A stretch of DNA of 64,000 bases from positions 537-64,536 of the forward strand of contig JADHYX010000021.1 of assembly GCA_027604685.1 (NCBI GenBank), read 5' to 3'. The position numbers and the translations under genes were made by a program. Shown one piece after another: positions 10,119-22,114 of the stretch. Position 1 is the first letter of the stretch. Each line of letters opens with the position of its first letter. Source of the DNA: Lobulomyces angularis (taxonomy: Eukaryota; Chytridiomycota; Chytridiomycetes; Lobulomycetales; Lobulomycetaceae). The notes beneath the pieces were generated by a model that saw nothing but the letters and a program-made list of their open reading frames with translations, was not told the origin of the DNA and did not search any database.

Positions 10119-11998
10119 ATGAATTTGGATGAAACAGAATGTCACAGAAATTTTTTTAGTCAATTAAAGTTATTTCTAAAAATCATTAAAATCGCTCGGG
10201 GAAAGTCCATTCAAGAGTGGTCAAGTAATTTTGATTTTATTGAAAAAATCTTTTCTATTGCCAAAACTGTCCAAGTAGGAACATTTATTTTTGCATAATT
10301 ATTTTTATTTTTATCTATATTTTATATTAAAATGGATTATTCAAAGAATGATTTAAATAAAAACATAGAATTTACATGTGATGATATAAAAAAACTGAGT
10401 TTTGGTAAATAAAAATTAATAAAAAAAAAGTTTTGGGCAAAAATTTTTCTAATTTTTTTATAGAAATAAAGTTACCAAAACCACCTTCCAAGTTAATGTT
10501 AAGTAATTCAATTAGTTATTTACAAGACACGTTAATTTGTAATACGTGTTGTCCTCTAGAATTGAAAACGCATCTAAATAGAATGAATTATAATAAAAAA
10601 CCTTATGTTACGAGATCTTTAAAAAACACGCAGGCTTTGAAAAGTAAAACTATTTTGCAGAATATAAAATTGATTCCAAAGATTAAAGATAGTAAGAAAT
10701 TTTTACATTAGCAGAATTTTAACGCATTGCATTAAGTTCTTAAAAATGCCGATCTTGAAAGGTTTAAACGAAAGTATGCATTTTTGCTGGACGAAAATAA
10801 TTTAAAGCTCAATATTTTGGCTAAATTTTATCTGCAACAACTAATTTTAACAGAAAGGACCATGGAAAATGATGACGAAAAAATTGGCATTAGTTTGCCT
10901 AATGGAGAAGTGCATAATCACTTGACCACTACTGGCTATCTGAAATATTCCTTTAACAATATCTTTTTGAAGTTATTTAATAAAAATATAAGTTTTGCCC
11001 ATTCATTTGTAAGTATATTTAAATTTTTACTTATATAAACTTTTTTAAATAATCTTGCATCAATTTTGATACCACTTTACTTAAATTTTTTTTTTTATCT
11101 CTTTATTTTTTTGAGTAAATAGAATATACTTTTGTTCATGCTGCAATACTCCTTAATAGCAAACAATCAGGGTGAAACTAGAATGGAACAAATTATCAAC
11201 TTTGAAAGAAAGTTTTTTTATTCTTTGAAAATCTGTAATGAAGAATTTGAATTAAAAGTTTTAACTTTAATAACTTGTGAATTCAAAACTAAGATTGAAC
11301 TGGACTTTGACAATTTAAGAAAAATGAATGCAACAGAACACCGAGATTATAAAAAGTTTCTCTACATAAAAAATCTGATTTTAATTTTAAACAACTATTT
11401 TGAAAGAAATTGGGTAGTATCTATTATATCAAATTATTACATGCACATTTTTAAGTTTTACTTGAATATTTTAAAAATTTTATTTTTTTATTTTTTTAAC
11501 ATCAACAATTATAGAATATTTAAAAAACACTATTTTAATCTAACAAACCGTAATTTTCAATTTAACTCAAATTTACAAGAAACTAATAATCCAGAAGATT
11601 ATAATTTTAATTTTTTTATACTGGAAAATTTAATCAATTTGAAGTTATATTGTACAAATTTTAAGTTTGAAAAGTTTTTTTGTTGGGAAGAACTTGAAGA
11701 TAATGACATACTAACATATACCAAAATATTTAAATTTGATTTTGATTTTATATTTGATTTAAACAATTTAATATACCACAACAACAACTTTTGCGATTTT
11801 CAAGTTTTAAAGAGAGTTTTATTGAAAAGTGATCGAAAATTAAGAGATGAGACTAATCAATCTAGCCAGCATCCTGGTTTGAACAATTTTGGAAATAACT
11901 CTAATTCTGCCTTGGTTAATGTTGAATTTTTTAGTTATTTTAACGAATTTTTTGAGATTCTTAAAGATTATAATTTTATTGATGAAACTATTAATTAA
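10119..11998 (+). CDS. Unknown protein, 529 residues, five exons
   Basis: Exons 10119-10274, 10347-10404, 10464-10691, 10737-11008 and 11123-11998 join with frames that close at every GT-AG junction. The third intron (10692-10736, 45 nt) hides an apparent stop. An alternative start is the ATG at 10332, in the same frame as exon 2, which would drop exon 1. The product is soluble, probably helical, very rich in Phe, Asn, Lys and Ile, especially after residue 330. Near residue 110 is a possible CxxC pair (ICNTCC). A more conserved-looking stretch is DLERFKRKYAFLLDENNLK (about 175-195). I do not recognise the family. After the TAA at 11996-11998 the same frame stays open for another 25 codons to TAA at 12074, with protein-like content. 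Confidence 0.65.
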
Positions 11999-12122
11999 TA
12001 CAAGATTATTTTATGCATTGAGAATGAAAAGGACATCATGTTATCGATGTTAGATACTTTTAAATTAGATTTTTAATTCTACATCTGATATCTTAAAAAA
12101 ATAAAAAATTCCAAAAATAACA

Positions 12123-14275
12123 TTAATAATATTCCTCATTGTCTACTAACAGTTCTTCTACGTTCTCCTCCATTCCCTCTGCATCATTAACTTCCGCACC
12201 TGTGTTTTTGATATCGTAGTTGCAATTCTGCATACTATCACTTTCTATGTTTCCATAGTTCTGGCTATTACCATAAGCATCTGGGGCTTCCTTAAGATAG
12301 TTCTCTTGTTCGTCAAACTCCTCTACAGACTCCCCAATTTCATCATCATTAAAATTTTGATTAAAGTTATTACTCTGCATCAAACCTTCATTCCTCTGGG
12401 TTGAAAATGCCATGGTATTTCTTGGTATAGAGTTTTGATTTTGATAATCATCTTTAAAAGTGAAATCATTCTTCTCCGCGATTTTTGAGGGATTCCATAT
12501 CTTTGGGTGATCACTATTTACATTTGGTAAACTACCAGTCAAATTTATAATTTTTTCTTCTAAAATTTTTAATCTGTTTTCCAGTGCAGTATAATTTGTA
12601 GCATTCGTAGCGCTATCAGCTCTTTCCAAATCCAACTGATTCTCACTAATTAAAAATCTACTTTCATCTTCATTGCTTAATTCAAAATTTTCGATATCAT
12701 TAAAATATGTAGAGGATTTGTTGTTGTTGTTGCTAGTTACTAACTTAACAAAGACACCTGTAATTATACCACCAACTAAGGAAATCAAAAGAGTTATCAG
12801 AAAGCAGTAAAGCTGGTTTATAGATTGTTGTTGAAAAGTCAGCTTATTGGAATGCACTAACGGAAAAATTGAGATGAAAGTTTGCTCAGAAGAAAATTTA
12901 GTTTCATTTAAAAAATATATGATAATAATATTAGAAATTCCACTGAGCATTCCTGGAATTCCATGCAAATATAAAACTCCACAAGTGTCATGCAATCCCA
13001 GATGCTTTTCAATCAAACTTTGTAATTTCGTAAATCCCAGGGTTGATATCCAACCACTGGCAAACCCAATACCCAATGCTACTGATGGAGATATTGGTAA
13101 ATTGGCACAGCTTCCTATTGCCACCCCTCCAGCAAGTGTTGCGTTTTGTATATCTGAAATGTGAAATTTTCTTTTATCCCTGAGTGCTTTTGAAAATATA
13201 AAAGTTGATACACAAGAGCCGGTTAATGACAAGACGGTGTTTACTACAGCTCTATTTCTACTATCTCCTGTTGCTAGTGCCTTTTTGGGAGAATTTTTTT
13301 TTTTTTAAAATCATTACAAATACATACTTAGAAAATATACCCCATTAAATGATGGCCAGTACACCCATAGGAATATGGTTCCTAGCATTGCAAATAAGTC
13401 ACTGCTATGATTACTTGTACTATCTTTAGAAGTTTTGGCATTAGAAGGTGTTAAGAGTTTACTACAAGCTACACCTAGATACATTTGAGTATAAATTTAA
13501 TACTGTTCATTTTATAAAATTGAACATTAAGTTTACCAAAAAAGCAACCAAACATATGTATTATCAATCCACCTTTAGACGCAAAAAAGAAAATTTACTG
13601 ATTCACTATAAATGTGAAAAAGTTGAGTTTTTTACCTCCTACATCAGTGATATTAAACAAGGTTGCAACTTCTTCATTTAGTGAATAAAAAATAGTTTCA
13701 AATATTCCGATAATTAACATTTGGGTAGCTGATACCTATTAGTTTTTTTTTTTTAATTTTATATGGTTTTAGAAATCCCTAAGTATTATAATTTACCTTG
13801 CCTAAAATGGCACCAAATGTAATCATAACAGACGCCGCACAAAAATCGCTCAAGATTAAGTATTCGACGTTCAAATAAAATTTTGTCAAATTGTAAAAGT
13901 TGTTTAAAAAAAAATTGTGCATTATGTTTTTCATAATCGGGTAAAATTGTATAATAGTGGAGCAAATCAAAAATGTCAAACCAAGACTACTGAATCCATA
14001 TTTTTTTAAAAAGGTCATTAAAAATCCAAATCTGCATTTTTTTTTTTTGATTAAATAGGTTTTAGACATGTTGAGAAACCAAACCCTATAAAAATCATGA
14101 CATGCACATCTTGGTAGTATGGATACAATCTTTCACTCGCGAAGTAACTCCGATCATCATTACTTGCGTAAAATATGTATAATAACAATATGATAATTTC
14201 AAATGCGCTAATAAAACAGTGTGTATATAAATATATTGCCAAGAATATAATACCTTGCAGTGATAACAAAGCCAT
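12123..14275 (-). CDS. Rh-type ammonium transporter with long acidic tail
   Basis: Six exons (14275-14085, 14031-13797, 13735-13636, 13572-13537, 13474-13341, 13280-12123) give 617 residues. Rh/Amt proteins conduct NH3/NH4+ (or CO2) across membranes. Rh-type rather than Mep/Amt-type is shown by YQDVHVMIFIGFGF (first pore His), MTFLKKYGFSSLGL, the ATQMLIIGIFETIF helix, GGLIIHMFGCFFG (second pore His), FLWVYWPSFNG, IQNATLAGGVAIG and HDTCGVLYLHGIPG. Eleven to twelve membrane helices are expected through residue about 400. The remaining 190-200 residues form an acidic, Asn/Glu-rich cytoplasmic tail with a coiled-coil-like segment (ENRLKILEEKIINL), longer than usual for the family. An overlapping upstream frame starts at 14351 (MDLKKIYPDSN), a possible uORF. 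Exon 4 is only 36 nt. Confidence 0.9.
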
Positions 14276-14812
14276 ATTTTGAAAAGAAGCCTTTGTTTTC
14301 TTCGTTTTTAATGCATTTGTTGGAATCTGGATAAATTTTTTTTAAATCCATTTTTCTTCGCAAAATTATTATTTTAATTCTAAATTTTTTTTTCGCGTTT
14401 TTAACACACAGAAAACCAGAAAATTCAATTTAACGACCAAGTTTTTATCATTTAGCACAAAAAGAAGGACTTGGTTAAATACAGAAAGGAAATTAAAGCT
14501 AAGTAAGTTAGATCTGAGCAGTAATTTCGATTTACAAAAATTGAGGACGGTGTTCACAAAAAAAAATTAAAGTTTACTTGTAGAAGAAGTAACTGCATCA
14601 ATTGAACCTACTGAGAAATAAGAAATTCTTTTACTCTAAGAGTTTTGATTTATTTTGGATACATTTTGGCATTAATTTACAATAAAAAGATTTAACATTA
14701 ATGTGTAACAAACAAAATTTAAAAAAAAAAGATCAATACATAAAAATTTTTTTTATTTGACTTAAATTTTTGGTGTTGTTTCAAAAGTAAGAAAAACTAG
14801 AAAATCCTTTTT
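14276..14812. other. Divergent promoter region, Rh transporter / CCR4
   Basis: 537 bp of AT-rich sequence. It contains the short ATG frame from 14351 that overlaps the start of the Rh gene in another frame. A 62-codon minus-strand frame near 14369-14557 has no supporting motif. Nothing else recognised. Confidence 0.5.
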
Positions 14813-17063
14813 ATGGAGAACCAACAGCATTTTACGGCTGGTACAACTACGTTTTATAGTCAGCCGGGAGTATCCTTTAACTCTCCCAAAATTACTCCTA
14901 ACTCTCCTCAACAACATTCATATTCTCCTCAACAACAGAGACAATACTTAAGTCAATTTAAAGCAACGCTTTATCCTACCAGTAATTCTCCAGTTCCATC
15001 TACTTTAAATTTACAAAATAACTTTCAGAAACAATTAGATAAGCAGATCTTGTCAAGAAGCAGCAACAGTCCTCATCATCATGCTAGGTGCGGTTTTCAA
15101 TGTCTAAGATATATCTTAACACTATCCAAATCATTTTATTTTCATAGGCTTGCAATAGCAACTGCTAGACAAAATCAAAATGTTGAAGAAGAGCAACAAC
15201 AGTTGGAAAATGCTAAAGCTTCTGACTGGACTGCGATTGATTTAGGTGGAATGCAAATTAGAAATTTAAGTTTCGAAATTTTTAAATATGAATTTTTAAC
15301 TACGTTGTATTTAAATCACAATAATTTAACAAGAATTTCTCCCGAATGTCATAAGTATAAATAAAATTTTTATAAAACTTATTGATGTTTAAAATTTTTT
15401 TTTTTTATTCTATCTAATTAGATTAAGAAATTTGAAAGTGCTAGATCTTAGTGGAAACAAATTAGCTTCAATTCCTCCGGAACTAGGAATGTTAACAAAT
15501 TTAGTAGAACTTCTTCTTTTTGATAATGAATTGACAGTATTACCACATGAATTTGGAGCTCTTTTTCAGTTGGATATTTTAGGTTTGGAAGGTAATCCTT
15601 TGTCTGAGCCTATAGTTTCGTTATCTCAAAAGGATGGTGCGGTTGGAGTTATTCAATATCTTCGAGACAGCTGCCCAGGTTAAATATTTTTTTGCAAATT
15701 TTTGAATTTCATTTCTAAAAAAAATCCAAACCTTGTGCAGTTGGTCCTCAACCACCAGAGAGAGAATGGATATCATTAGAAGAAGATGTTTCTTCTGCGT
15801 CAAATCAAATTGGTATTTAATTGTTTTAACCAATTCGTTTCTTACTTTTATCTTAGACAACTTTACATTGCTTTGCTACAACGCCCTTTGTGATAAGTAT
15901 GCGACACCCGGAACGTATCCATATACTCCGTCCTGGGTTTTAAACTGGGAGTACAGAAAAGATTTGCTTTTACAGGAAATATTAAATTATAATGCAGACA
16001 TAGTTTGTTTACAGGTTTCTTTTGGTTTTTTTAAAGGATTATTACTAATAGTCGTTTTAGGAAGTTGAGTCATTGCAATACGATGAATATTTTAGAGAGC
16101 AAATGTCACAACATGGAGATTATGATGGCATCTTTTATCCAAAATCCAGAGCCAGAACAATGGACGAATATTCAAGAAAGAGTGTTGATGGATGCGCGAC
16201 ATTTTGGAAATCTTCAAAGTATGATATTAATGAGCTGGTCATTTAATTTTCTTTTTATTTTTTGTTGTAGGTTTTCTTTAATTGAAAAACAATTAATTGA
16301 ATTTCAACAAATCGCGATGCAACGTCCTGAACTTCGTAAAACTGAGGACATTTTTAATCGGGTTATGGTCAAAGATAATATTGCTGTTGTTACACTTTTG
16401 GAGGCTAAGGATACTTCTTCTCGATTGCTGGTAGCTAACGCCCATTTACATTGGGACCCTCAATATAAAGACGTTAAACTTGTGCAAACTGCTATGTTAA
16501 TGGAGGAGTTGCAACACATTACGCACGCATTTTGTAATTTACCATCCCGCCATCCTCAGCACAAATACTTACAACAAAACCCTTTACGACTACCAACTAT
16601 ATTGTGTGGGGACTTTAATTCTTTACCTCAGAGTGGGGTATACGAATTTTTGTCGAGATCAACATGCAGTCAAGATCATGAAGATTTTGGACAATATAAA
16701 TATGGAAGATATACTTCTGAAGGATTGAAACATAAATTCAATTTAAGATCAGCTTATTCTCACATAAATGAGTTAGAATTTACTAATTTCACTCCTTCCT
16801 TCAAGGGATGTATAGATTTTATTTGGTATAGCACCAGTTCTTTGGTTGTAACTGGTCTTTTGGCTAATGTGGACGAAACTTATTTGGAAAAATGTGTTGG
16901 GTTTCCAAATTGGCATCACCCTAGGTATATATTTTATATTAACTGTTTACACTAATTCGTTTTTCATAAACAAAAATTTAGTGATCATATACCTTTACTT
17001 TCATCTTTTTCAATGAAAAATATAAATGTTGGAAATAATAAAAATACAAATAATAATAACTAG
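14813..17063 (+). CDS. CCR4: CCR4-type poly(A) deadenylase
   Basis: Eight exons (14813-15087, 15148-15354, 15422-15678, 15741-15812, 15857-16014, 16061-16218, 16271-16924, 16982-17063) encode 620 residues. It is the catalytic exonuclease of the CCR4-NOT complex and shortens mRNA poly(A) tails. The Gln/Ser/Pro-rich N-terminus is followed by a leucine-rich-repeat block (about residues 135-240; LRNLKVLDLSGNKLASIP, NLVELLLFDNELTVLP) that contacts NOT1/CAF1. Then comes the endonuclease-exonuclease-phosphatase domain: NFTLLCYNALCDKYATP, VCLQEVESLQYDEYF (catalytic Glu), NAHLHWDP, ILCGDFNSLPQSGVYE, and SDHIPLLSSF with the final Asp-His. Human CNOT6 has 557 residues; the extra length is in the N-terminus. 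Complete and apparently active. Confidence 0.95.
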
Positions 17064-17387
17064 ATATCTCCTTAAATAAAAAAAAAAAAATAAAGTTAAT
17101 TTTTAATATATGTAATTTATGTATTTAAGTTAAAAAAAAAAAAAAAAAAAAATAGGGAGTTTACCTTTTATTAACAGTTTTTATTTATTTTTTTTATTAA
17201 ACAACAATATGCAGTTTTATTTTTTTCAAGTTTTCATTTTCTTAATATAAAACTAGTTTTATATAAGATATAAATTAGCAAATTTAATTTAATATCTACA
17301 TGTGCATCAGGTTTCCTAATTGAAATAGACAGATTTTAACTTTTTTCTTTTTAAATCATTATTTATTTAACGTACCAAAACTAAACT

Positions 17388-18721
17388 TCATCTTGTCAAA
17401 ACTTCACAGCCAGTAGTAGTGATTAAAACAGTGTGTTCAAACTGAGCAGATCTGGCGAAAAAAAAAACATGCAATGTAAATAGAATGATTTTGCGATGAA
17501 AGATACCTCAGATCATCTCTTGTGACGCAGGTCCAACCATCCTTCCAAAATTCAACCTGTGCAGTACCTTCGCCTAATAAAAAATAGAATTTTTTTAACA
17601 TTTTAATTCTAAAAATTAAATAGAATTACAAAACATCGGCTCAATTGTAAAACTCATTCCAGGTTGCATAGTGATATCCGTTAAATCCTTATCGTAATAA
17701 TGATATACCATTGGCGGCTCATGAAATTCTTTGCCAATTCCTAAATTTTTTTTTCAAATTGCTAAAAGTTTATAATCTACTGATTTTATTATTTTTTATT
17801 TTTTTAAAAAAATACCGTGGCCACAAAAATCTTTTTGAACTTGAAATCCGTTTGTTATAGCAATTTTTCTAGAGAAAATTTAATAAAAAAAAAAAATTTT
17901 TTTTTGAATATACTCAATAATTTTTCCAATTTCTTTAAAATTTGTGCCAGGTTTACAAATATTTATCGCCTCCTCCAATGCATATTCCGTTTTTTTTAAC
18001 AAAACATCGACTTTAAAATCGTCCTTAAAACAATTGCCAATTTTAAACGTTTTGGAGCAATCCCCATGGAAACCATTTTTGTAAACTGTTATGTCTACAT
18101 TTATAATATCTCCCTTTTCAGTAAAAAAAATTTTTTGTTGTTAAAAATGGCAAATTTAATTTTTTTTTATTTTTAATTTTTTTTTTTTTATTTTTTTATT
18201 TTAAAATTACTTCAATTAATTTTCTTCCATCCGGTATACCATGACAAACGACATTGTTTACACTTGTGCAGATGCTGTTTGGAAATCCCTTGTTTTTAGT
18301 TTTTTTTTTTTTTTTTTTAAGGAAATTAGAATTAAAAACTTTCGTCTTTTACCATGTAGAATAAGGGGCTTGGATAAGCATTATTTTCAAAAATAAAGTT
18401 TCTAACCAACTCGTCTAACTCCAGAGTAGTTAACCCAACCTTTAAATGTTTTTCTGAAAACTTCAAAGCCTGTGACGCTAAGCTACAGCTCTCTTTTAAA
18501 TGTTTGATATCTTTGCTATCGGTTTTTAGAAAGATTTCTTTTTTCAAATTTGGTTCATTTGAACTGGTTAATGCATAGTAAGGTATAGTTATTGAAGGAC
18601 TGATATCTGCCAAGTTTTTCTTTTGAAAAGTTGAAGAATTTAAAATTTTGGTGGGATGTTTTAAAACAAATTTAGAGAGTTTATTTGATCGCATTAAAAT
18701 TTTTTTTTTTTTTTTGTTCAA
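17388..18721 (-). CDS. MAP1: Methionine aminopeptidase, type I (possible organellar form)
   Basis: Seven exons (18721-18353, 18288-18211, 18113-17914, 17868-17816, 17740-17630, 17573-17507, 17451-17388) encode 313 residues. It removes initiator methionine from nascent proteins. All five metal ligands are seen: [12 protein letters not shown] (two Asp), [11 protein letters not shown] (His), FTIEPM (Glu) and QFEHTV (Glu). [19 protein letters not shown] is a type I family signature. There is no zinc-finger N-terminus as in cytosolic MAP1. Instead the first 60 residues are basic and Ser/Thr-rich ([20 protein letters not shown]), closer to the mitochondrial MAP1D form, so organelle import is plausible. 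The first ATG sits in a poly(A) run; the next, at 18694, would give a cleaner targeting peptide. Two introns contain long A or T runs. Confidence 0.9.
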
Positions 18722-18892
18722 AAAAAAAATTTTATTGTAAGAGAAGAAATTAATAAGGTTTGCTACAATATCTTAATTTTAATATATGCATGAATATATT
18801 AGTGAATGCAATTTTGAAGCAGTTAATTACAGTATCCCATTTTGCAGAAATTACAATATTGATTATGTTATGATGATTTAAAATGTAAAAAC

Positions 18893-20365
18893 TCAACTTA
18901 ATAGCATCGGCTTTCTAGTCTGAACGAAATTATCAACTAACCTCCAAAATTCATTTACAACTTGAACATCTAAATGCCTTCGAAGTTTATCAATCTAAAA
19001 TTAAGTGCAATGTTAAAAGGATTTATGAGAGCAAATTTACAGTTAGTATGTGTACTCTCCATCCTTTTACTATATCTTTCACTGGCTCATCAGAGAAATG
19101 TAGATAAAATCCCACAGCTTCGTTTACCATTAAAAAAAAAAGAAGAAAATATTTTGTAATTTAATACCGTGATTGAATATGTCTACAGGTTTACTCCACT
19201 TCCAGTTTTTAAATTGCCATTCTTGTCCTAATGCAAAAACTGCCACTACCCTATCCCTAAAAGTACAATTAAGCATTAACAGTTTAGGACAAGTACCATT
19301 CACTACTGGTAAACCGATCTACGTTATCATATACCAGAAAATTCTGCAAATTTTTTCCAGAGTTACTGGAGGTACCATTAGAACCAGAAAAAAATTTTCT
19401 TTTCAGCTGTACAGAAAGTGGTTTAGCTTTTCCACTTTTCCGAATGACATCACTTGGAATAAATTTTTGTTCACATAAAAAATCTTCAACGTTGTATATG
19501 TTAAGGCAGCTCGTCATTCCTGCCGGAACTAATATAATTGGTATACCCTTGCTTCCCCCAGTGTTACTTCCTCCATTTTCCATATTGCCATGTCTCGTTT
19601 TCTGTTTTTTTTCATTATTACCACTTCCATTTACTTTAGATAATGAAGTGTTTTTCTTATCTTTCATTCTCGGATCTTTATGTAATTTAAATTTCATTTA
19701 GAGAAAAGAAAAAAAATTAAACAATAGAGAGTGCTGGGTATTTACCACTTTTCTTTAAACCAGAACTGCTTATTTTTTTAGTTTTATCTTTTCCATCAAA
19801 AAATTCAGCACCTAACTTTTGAAATTTAGTAAAATTTCGCTGTCCTCTTACTGCCATCACATTTTTTCTGTCTCTAATAACCCTTTCCTTTTCATTAATC
19901 AACGAAACTTCTGCTTTATCCTTATTTATCAATTCCAATTTTTCACTATTTTCCTAATTAGAAAACAAATCAACCGTTTTTGCTGAATTTTTTTATCAAA
20001 TTTACCAGTCTATTCCGTTTCTCTCCTGCTTTTAGATCGTTATTACCACTTAAGTTAATTTCTAGTTTTGTATCTAAAAGTTCAATCAAATCCTTTCTGT
20101 CCATAAAACTAACGGCGAACTGAAAATTCCCCGAATCAGAACAATTTTTTATATACTGTTGATGGGGCAGATCCTTATTGATTATAAAATTTATAATAGA
20201 AGAATTTGAATAAGTCTTGTAGCCACTCTGCTCTGTTAAATCAAAAACATTACTTTCAACTTTGATTTTGCTAGTTTGCAACAGGGAATCGGTTTCTTCG
20301 TTATTGCCATCCAAAAGCAAGTATTTACAGTCATTTAATCTTAAGGCATTTATTAAATTAGTCAT
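18893..20365 (-). CDS. CDC73: Paf1-complex subunit Cdc73 (parafibromin)
   Basis: Six exons (20365-20006, 19953-19746, 19675-19297, 19256-19168, 19117-19041, 18994-18893) give 404 residues, close to yeast Cdc73 (393). Part of the Paf1 complex that travels with RNA polymerase II and promotes histone modification. The N-terminus (INALRLNDCKYLLLDG) and RKDLIELLDTKL match the family N-domain. A central RNxxAVRGQRNFTKF-like basic segment follows. The C-terminal GTPase-like domain is clear: GIPIILVPAGMTSCLNIYN, VEDFLCEQKFIPSD, DRVVAVFALGQEWQFKNWKW, PVDIFNH, VHILTIDKLRRHLD and NEFWRLVDNFV. The last three exons were found by following this domain. The stop is 172 bp beyond the MAP1 start, so the two minus-strand genes are tandem. 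Confidence 0.93.
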
Positions 20366-20962
20366 AACTAATTGTATTTCCTAATTTTCGACTAATGTTT
20401 AAAATTCTTTTTATTTTCTTGGTTTATAATTTGAATATTTTAAAAATTAATCTAATATTATGGTGTTACACTAAAAATATCACTTGAATGAATAGTTTCT
20501 ATCATAATTCCATGCAAGAGTGTAAAACTTTTACTATAGAGATAAGTAGATAAATTCAGCGAAGTAAACCTGACTTTAATCCCACTGTAGAAAACTGGTC
20601 TGCAGTGACTAGGAAATTCCTTAAAAAGAAGTAATTAAATGAATCTATTTATTTTAGAGCAAAATCTTTTAACTTAAAACTCTTCAATTCTTTGGATCTT
20701 GTAACTATCTTGCAATTTAAAACACTTCAATTCTTTTGCACCAAATGTACCAGAAACTAATTCATTTAGAAGCAAAATGATCTGTTAATGAATTAATCTC
20801 AGTCCTGTCGTACTAATGTTTAAATTTTCTTCTGGCGCAATGGACTGCGAATGACAGAGGTTTCATATAGAAAATAGTTTAGATATAAATTAGAATATAA
20901 CATGCTATTCTTATTCCTGCAAACCTTGTGTTGCACAATAACCAGAGAAAATATAATCAAAG
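20366..20962. other. Divergent promoter region, CDC73 / VMA22
   Basis: 597 bp without a gene. It holds a degenerate direct duplication: the segment around 20665-20702 (containing AAAACTCTTCAATTCTTTGG) resembles 20708-20745 (AAAACACTTCAATTCTTTTG), a spacing of about 43 bp. No RNA gene seen. Confidence 0.45.
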
Positions 20963-21688
20963 ATGTTAAGTGCTGATGTGAACTCCAAAAATTTGAATTA
21001 TAAACTTAATTCCATGTATGTTGATCTGCTTGATTTAATTGACCAATATCAAGCTTTACAGCTACAAATAAAGGATAATCAAAATGAAGCCTTTTTCAAT
21101 TTAGCATTAGCAAAACTTTCAATGGGTACTCAAAATTCAATTACCAGTTTACAATATGATAAAAGAGAATTAAAACCATCATCAGTTGTTAAATACAGCA
21201 AAAATTCTTTTCAACTTTTATTAAATGCAGCTCAGTATAGTGATGATGAAAGAGAAGAAGATGACAATGAAAACTTAAAAATCACAAAAACCGAAGAAAG
21301 CGATTTTGGTTTAAGAAAAAGAATAAATCACAATAAAGTCTATCTCGGTGTGATGGAAGTTAATGATTCCTGTAATAATTGTAGTAGTGAAGAGGAAGAA
21401 AAGCTAAAAAAAAAAATTGTTAAGGAAAAAAAAAAAAGGAACGACCCATTAAATTGGTTTGGCATTTTGATTTCAAATAGCTTACGTGAATCTCAAAAAG
21501 AATTTAAAAATAGTACGTTGACACTCCGAAAAATTTTTTTTTTAACTGACTTCTTCCTTCATTTGTTTATTTATTATTTAGGTTTATCATTGATTATTGA
21601 ACTAGCAAATTGCTCTCTGAAAATCAATAACCTAAAGGAGGAGTACGTGAATTTGCTAGCAGAATTTGAACATATGCAATTAAAATAA
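20963..21688 (+). CDS. VMA22: V-ATPase assembly factor VMA22 / CCDC115
   Basis: Two exons, 20963-21512 and 21582-21688, encode 218 residues. CCDC115/Vma22 resides at the ER and, with Vma12 and Vma21, assembles the Vo sector of the vacuolar proton pump. The N-terminal helix (YVDLLDLIDQYQALQLQI) corresponds to the family coiled coil. The hallmark is NDPLNWFGILISNSLRESQ, matching the DPLxWFGxLVPxxLRxAQ motif. The last exon supplies the closing helix. The reading frame is also open through the intron, but GTACGT and TTATTTAG signals and the family pattern (the signature is followed by one amphipathic helix) favour splicing. An acidic, lysine-rich linker separates the two halves. Confidence 0.85.
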   Translation: MLSADVNSKNLNYKLNSMYVDLLDLIDQYQALQLQIKDNQNEAFFNLALAKLSMGTQNSITSLQYDKRELKPSSVVKYSKNSFQLLLNAAQYSDDEREEDDNENLKITKTEESDFGLRKRINHNKVYLGVMEVNDSCNNCSSEEEEKLKKKIVKEKKKRNDPLNWFGILISNSLRESQKEFKNSTLTLRKIFFLTDFFLHLFIYYLGLSLIIELANCSLKINNLKEEYVNLLAEFEHMQLK

Positions 21689-22114
21689 AACGATTTTTAT
21701 CAGTATTTTATTTTTTTTTTTTTTAATGTTGCAACAATTGTAAATATAATTAGAACCCAATAAATATATACTGATTTTTAACATAAAAATTAAATTAAGT
21801 GAACAATATGTTACGGGGAAAAACCGTTAAAAGATAAAAATTTGATTTTATGGAAGGTCTATTCTTTTTTCTAATACAAATATACTATTGATTCACACTG
21901 TTTTAACTAATAGGCTTTTAAAAAATTAACACTTTTATAAGCATTTTTTTCTTTTCAAGACCAGTTTAAACTGGTTACAGCAATAGAATAGAAGAAAAAA
22001 ATTATATTTAATAAAAAAACTTAAATTAAATGTAAAAAAGATTGCCAAAAAAAAAAAAAAAAAAAACTTGAATTTACAAAATTAAAATTAAACTAATAAT
22101 ATATAAAGAAAAAA
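21689..22114. other. Convergent 3' spacer, VMA22 / kinesin-5
   Basis: 426 bp of AT-rich sequence with poly(A) and poly(T) runs between two convergent genes. A short palindromic patch (CAGTTTAAACTG) sits near 21962. Nothing else recognised. Confidence 0.5.

Noticed and set aside
11996..12076. TAA read as a sense codon (alternative genetic code)
   Set aside because: Many well-aligned proteins here (ELO, FEN1, Vps45, CUL3) end at TAA where expected, so the code is standard. The single case is better explained by mutation, error or readthrough.
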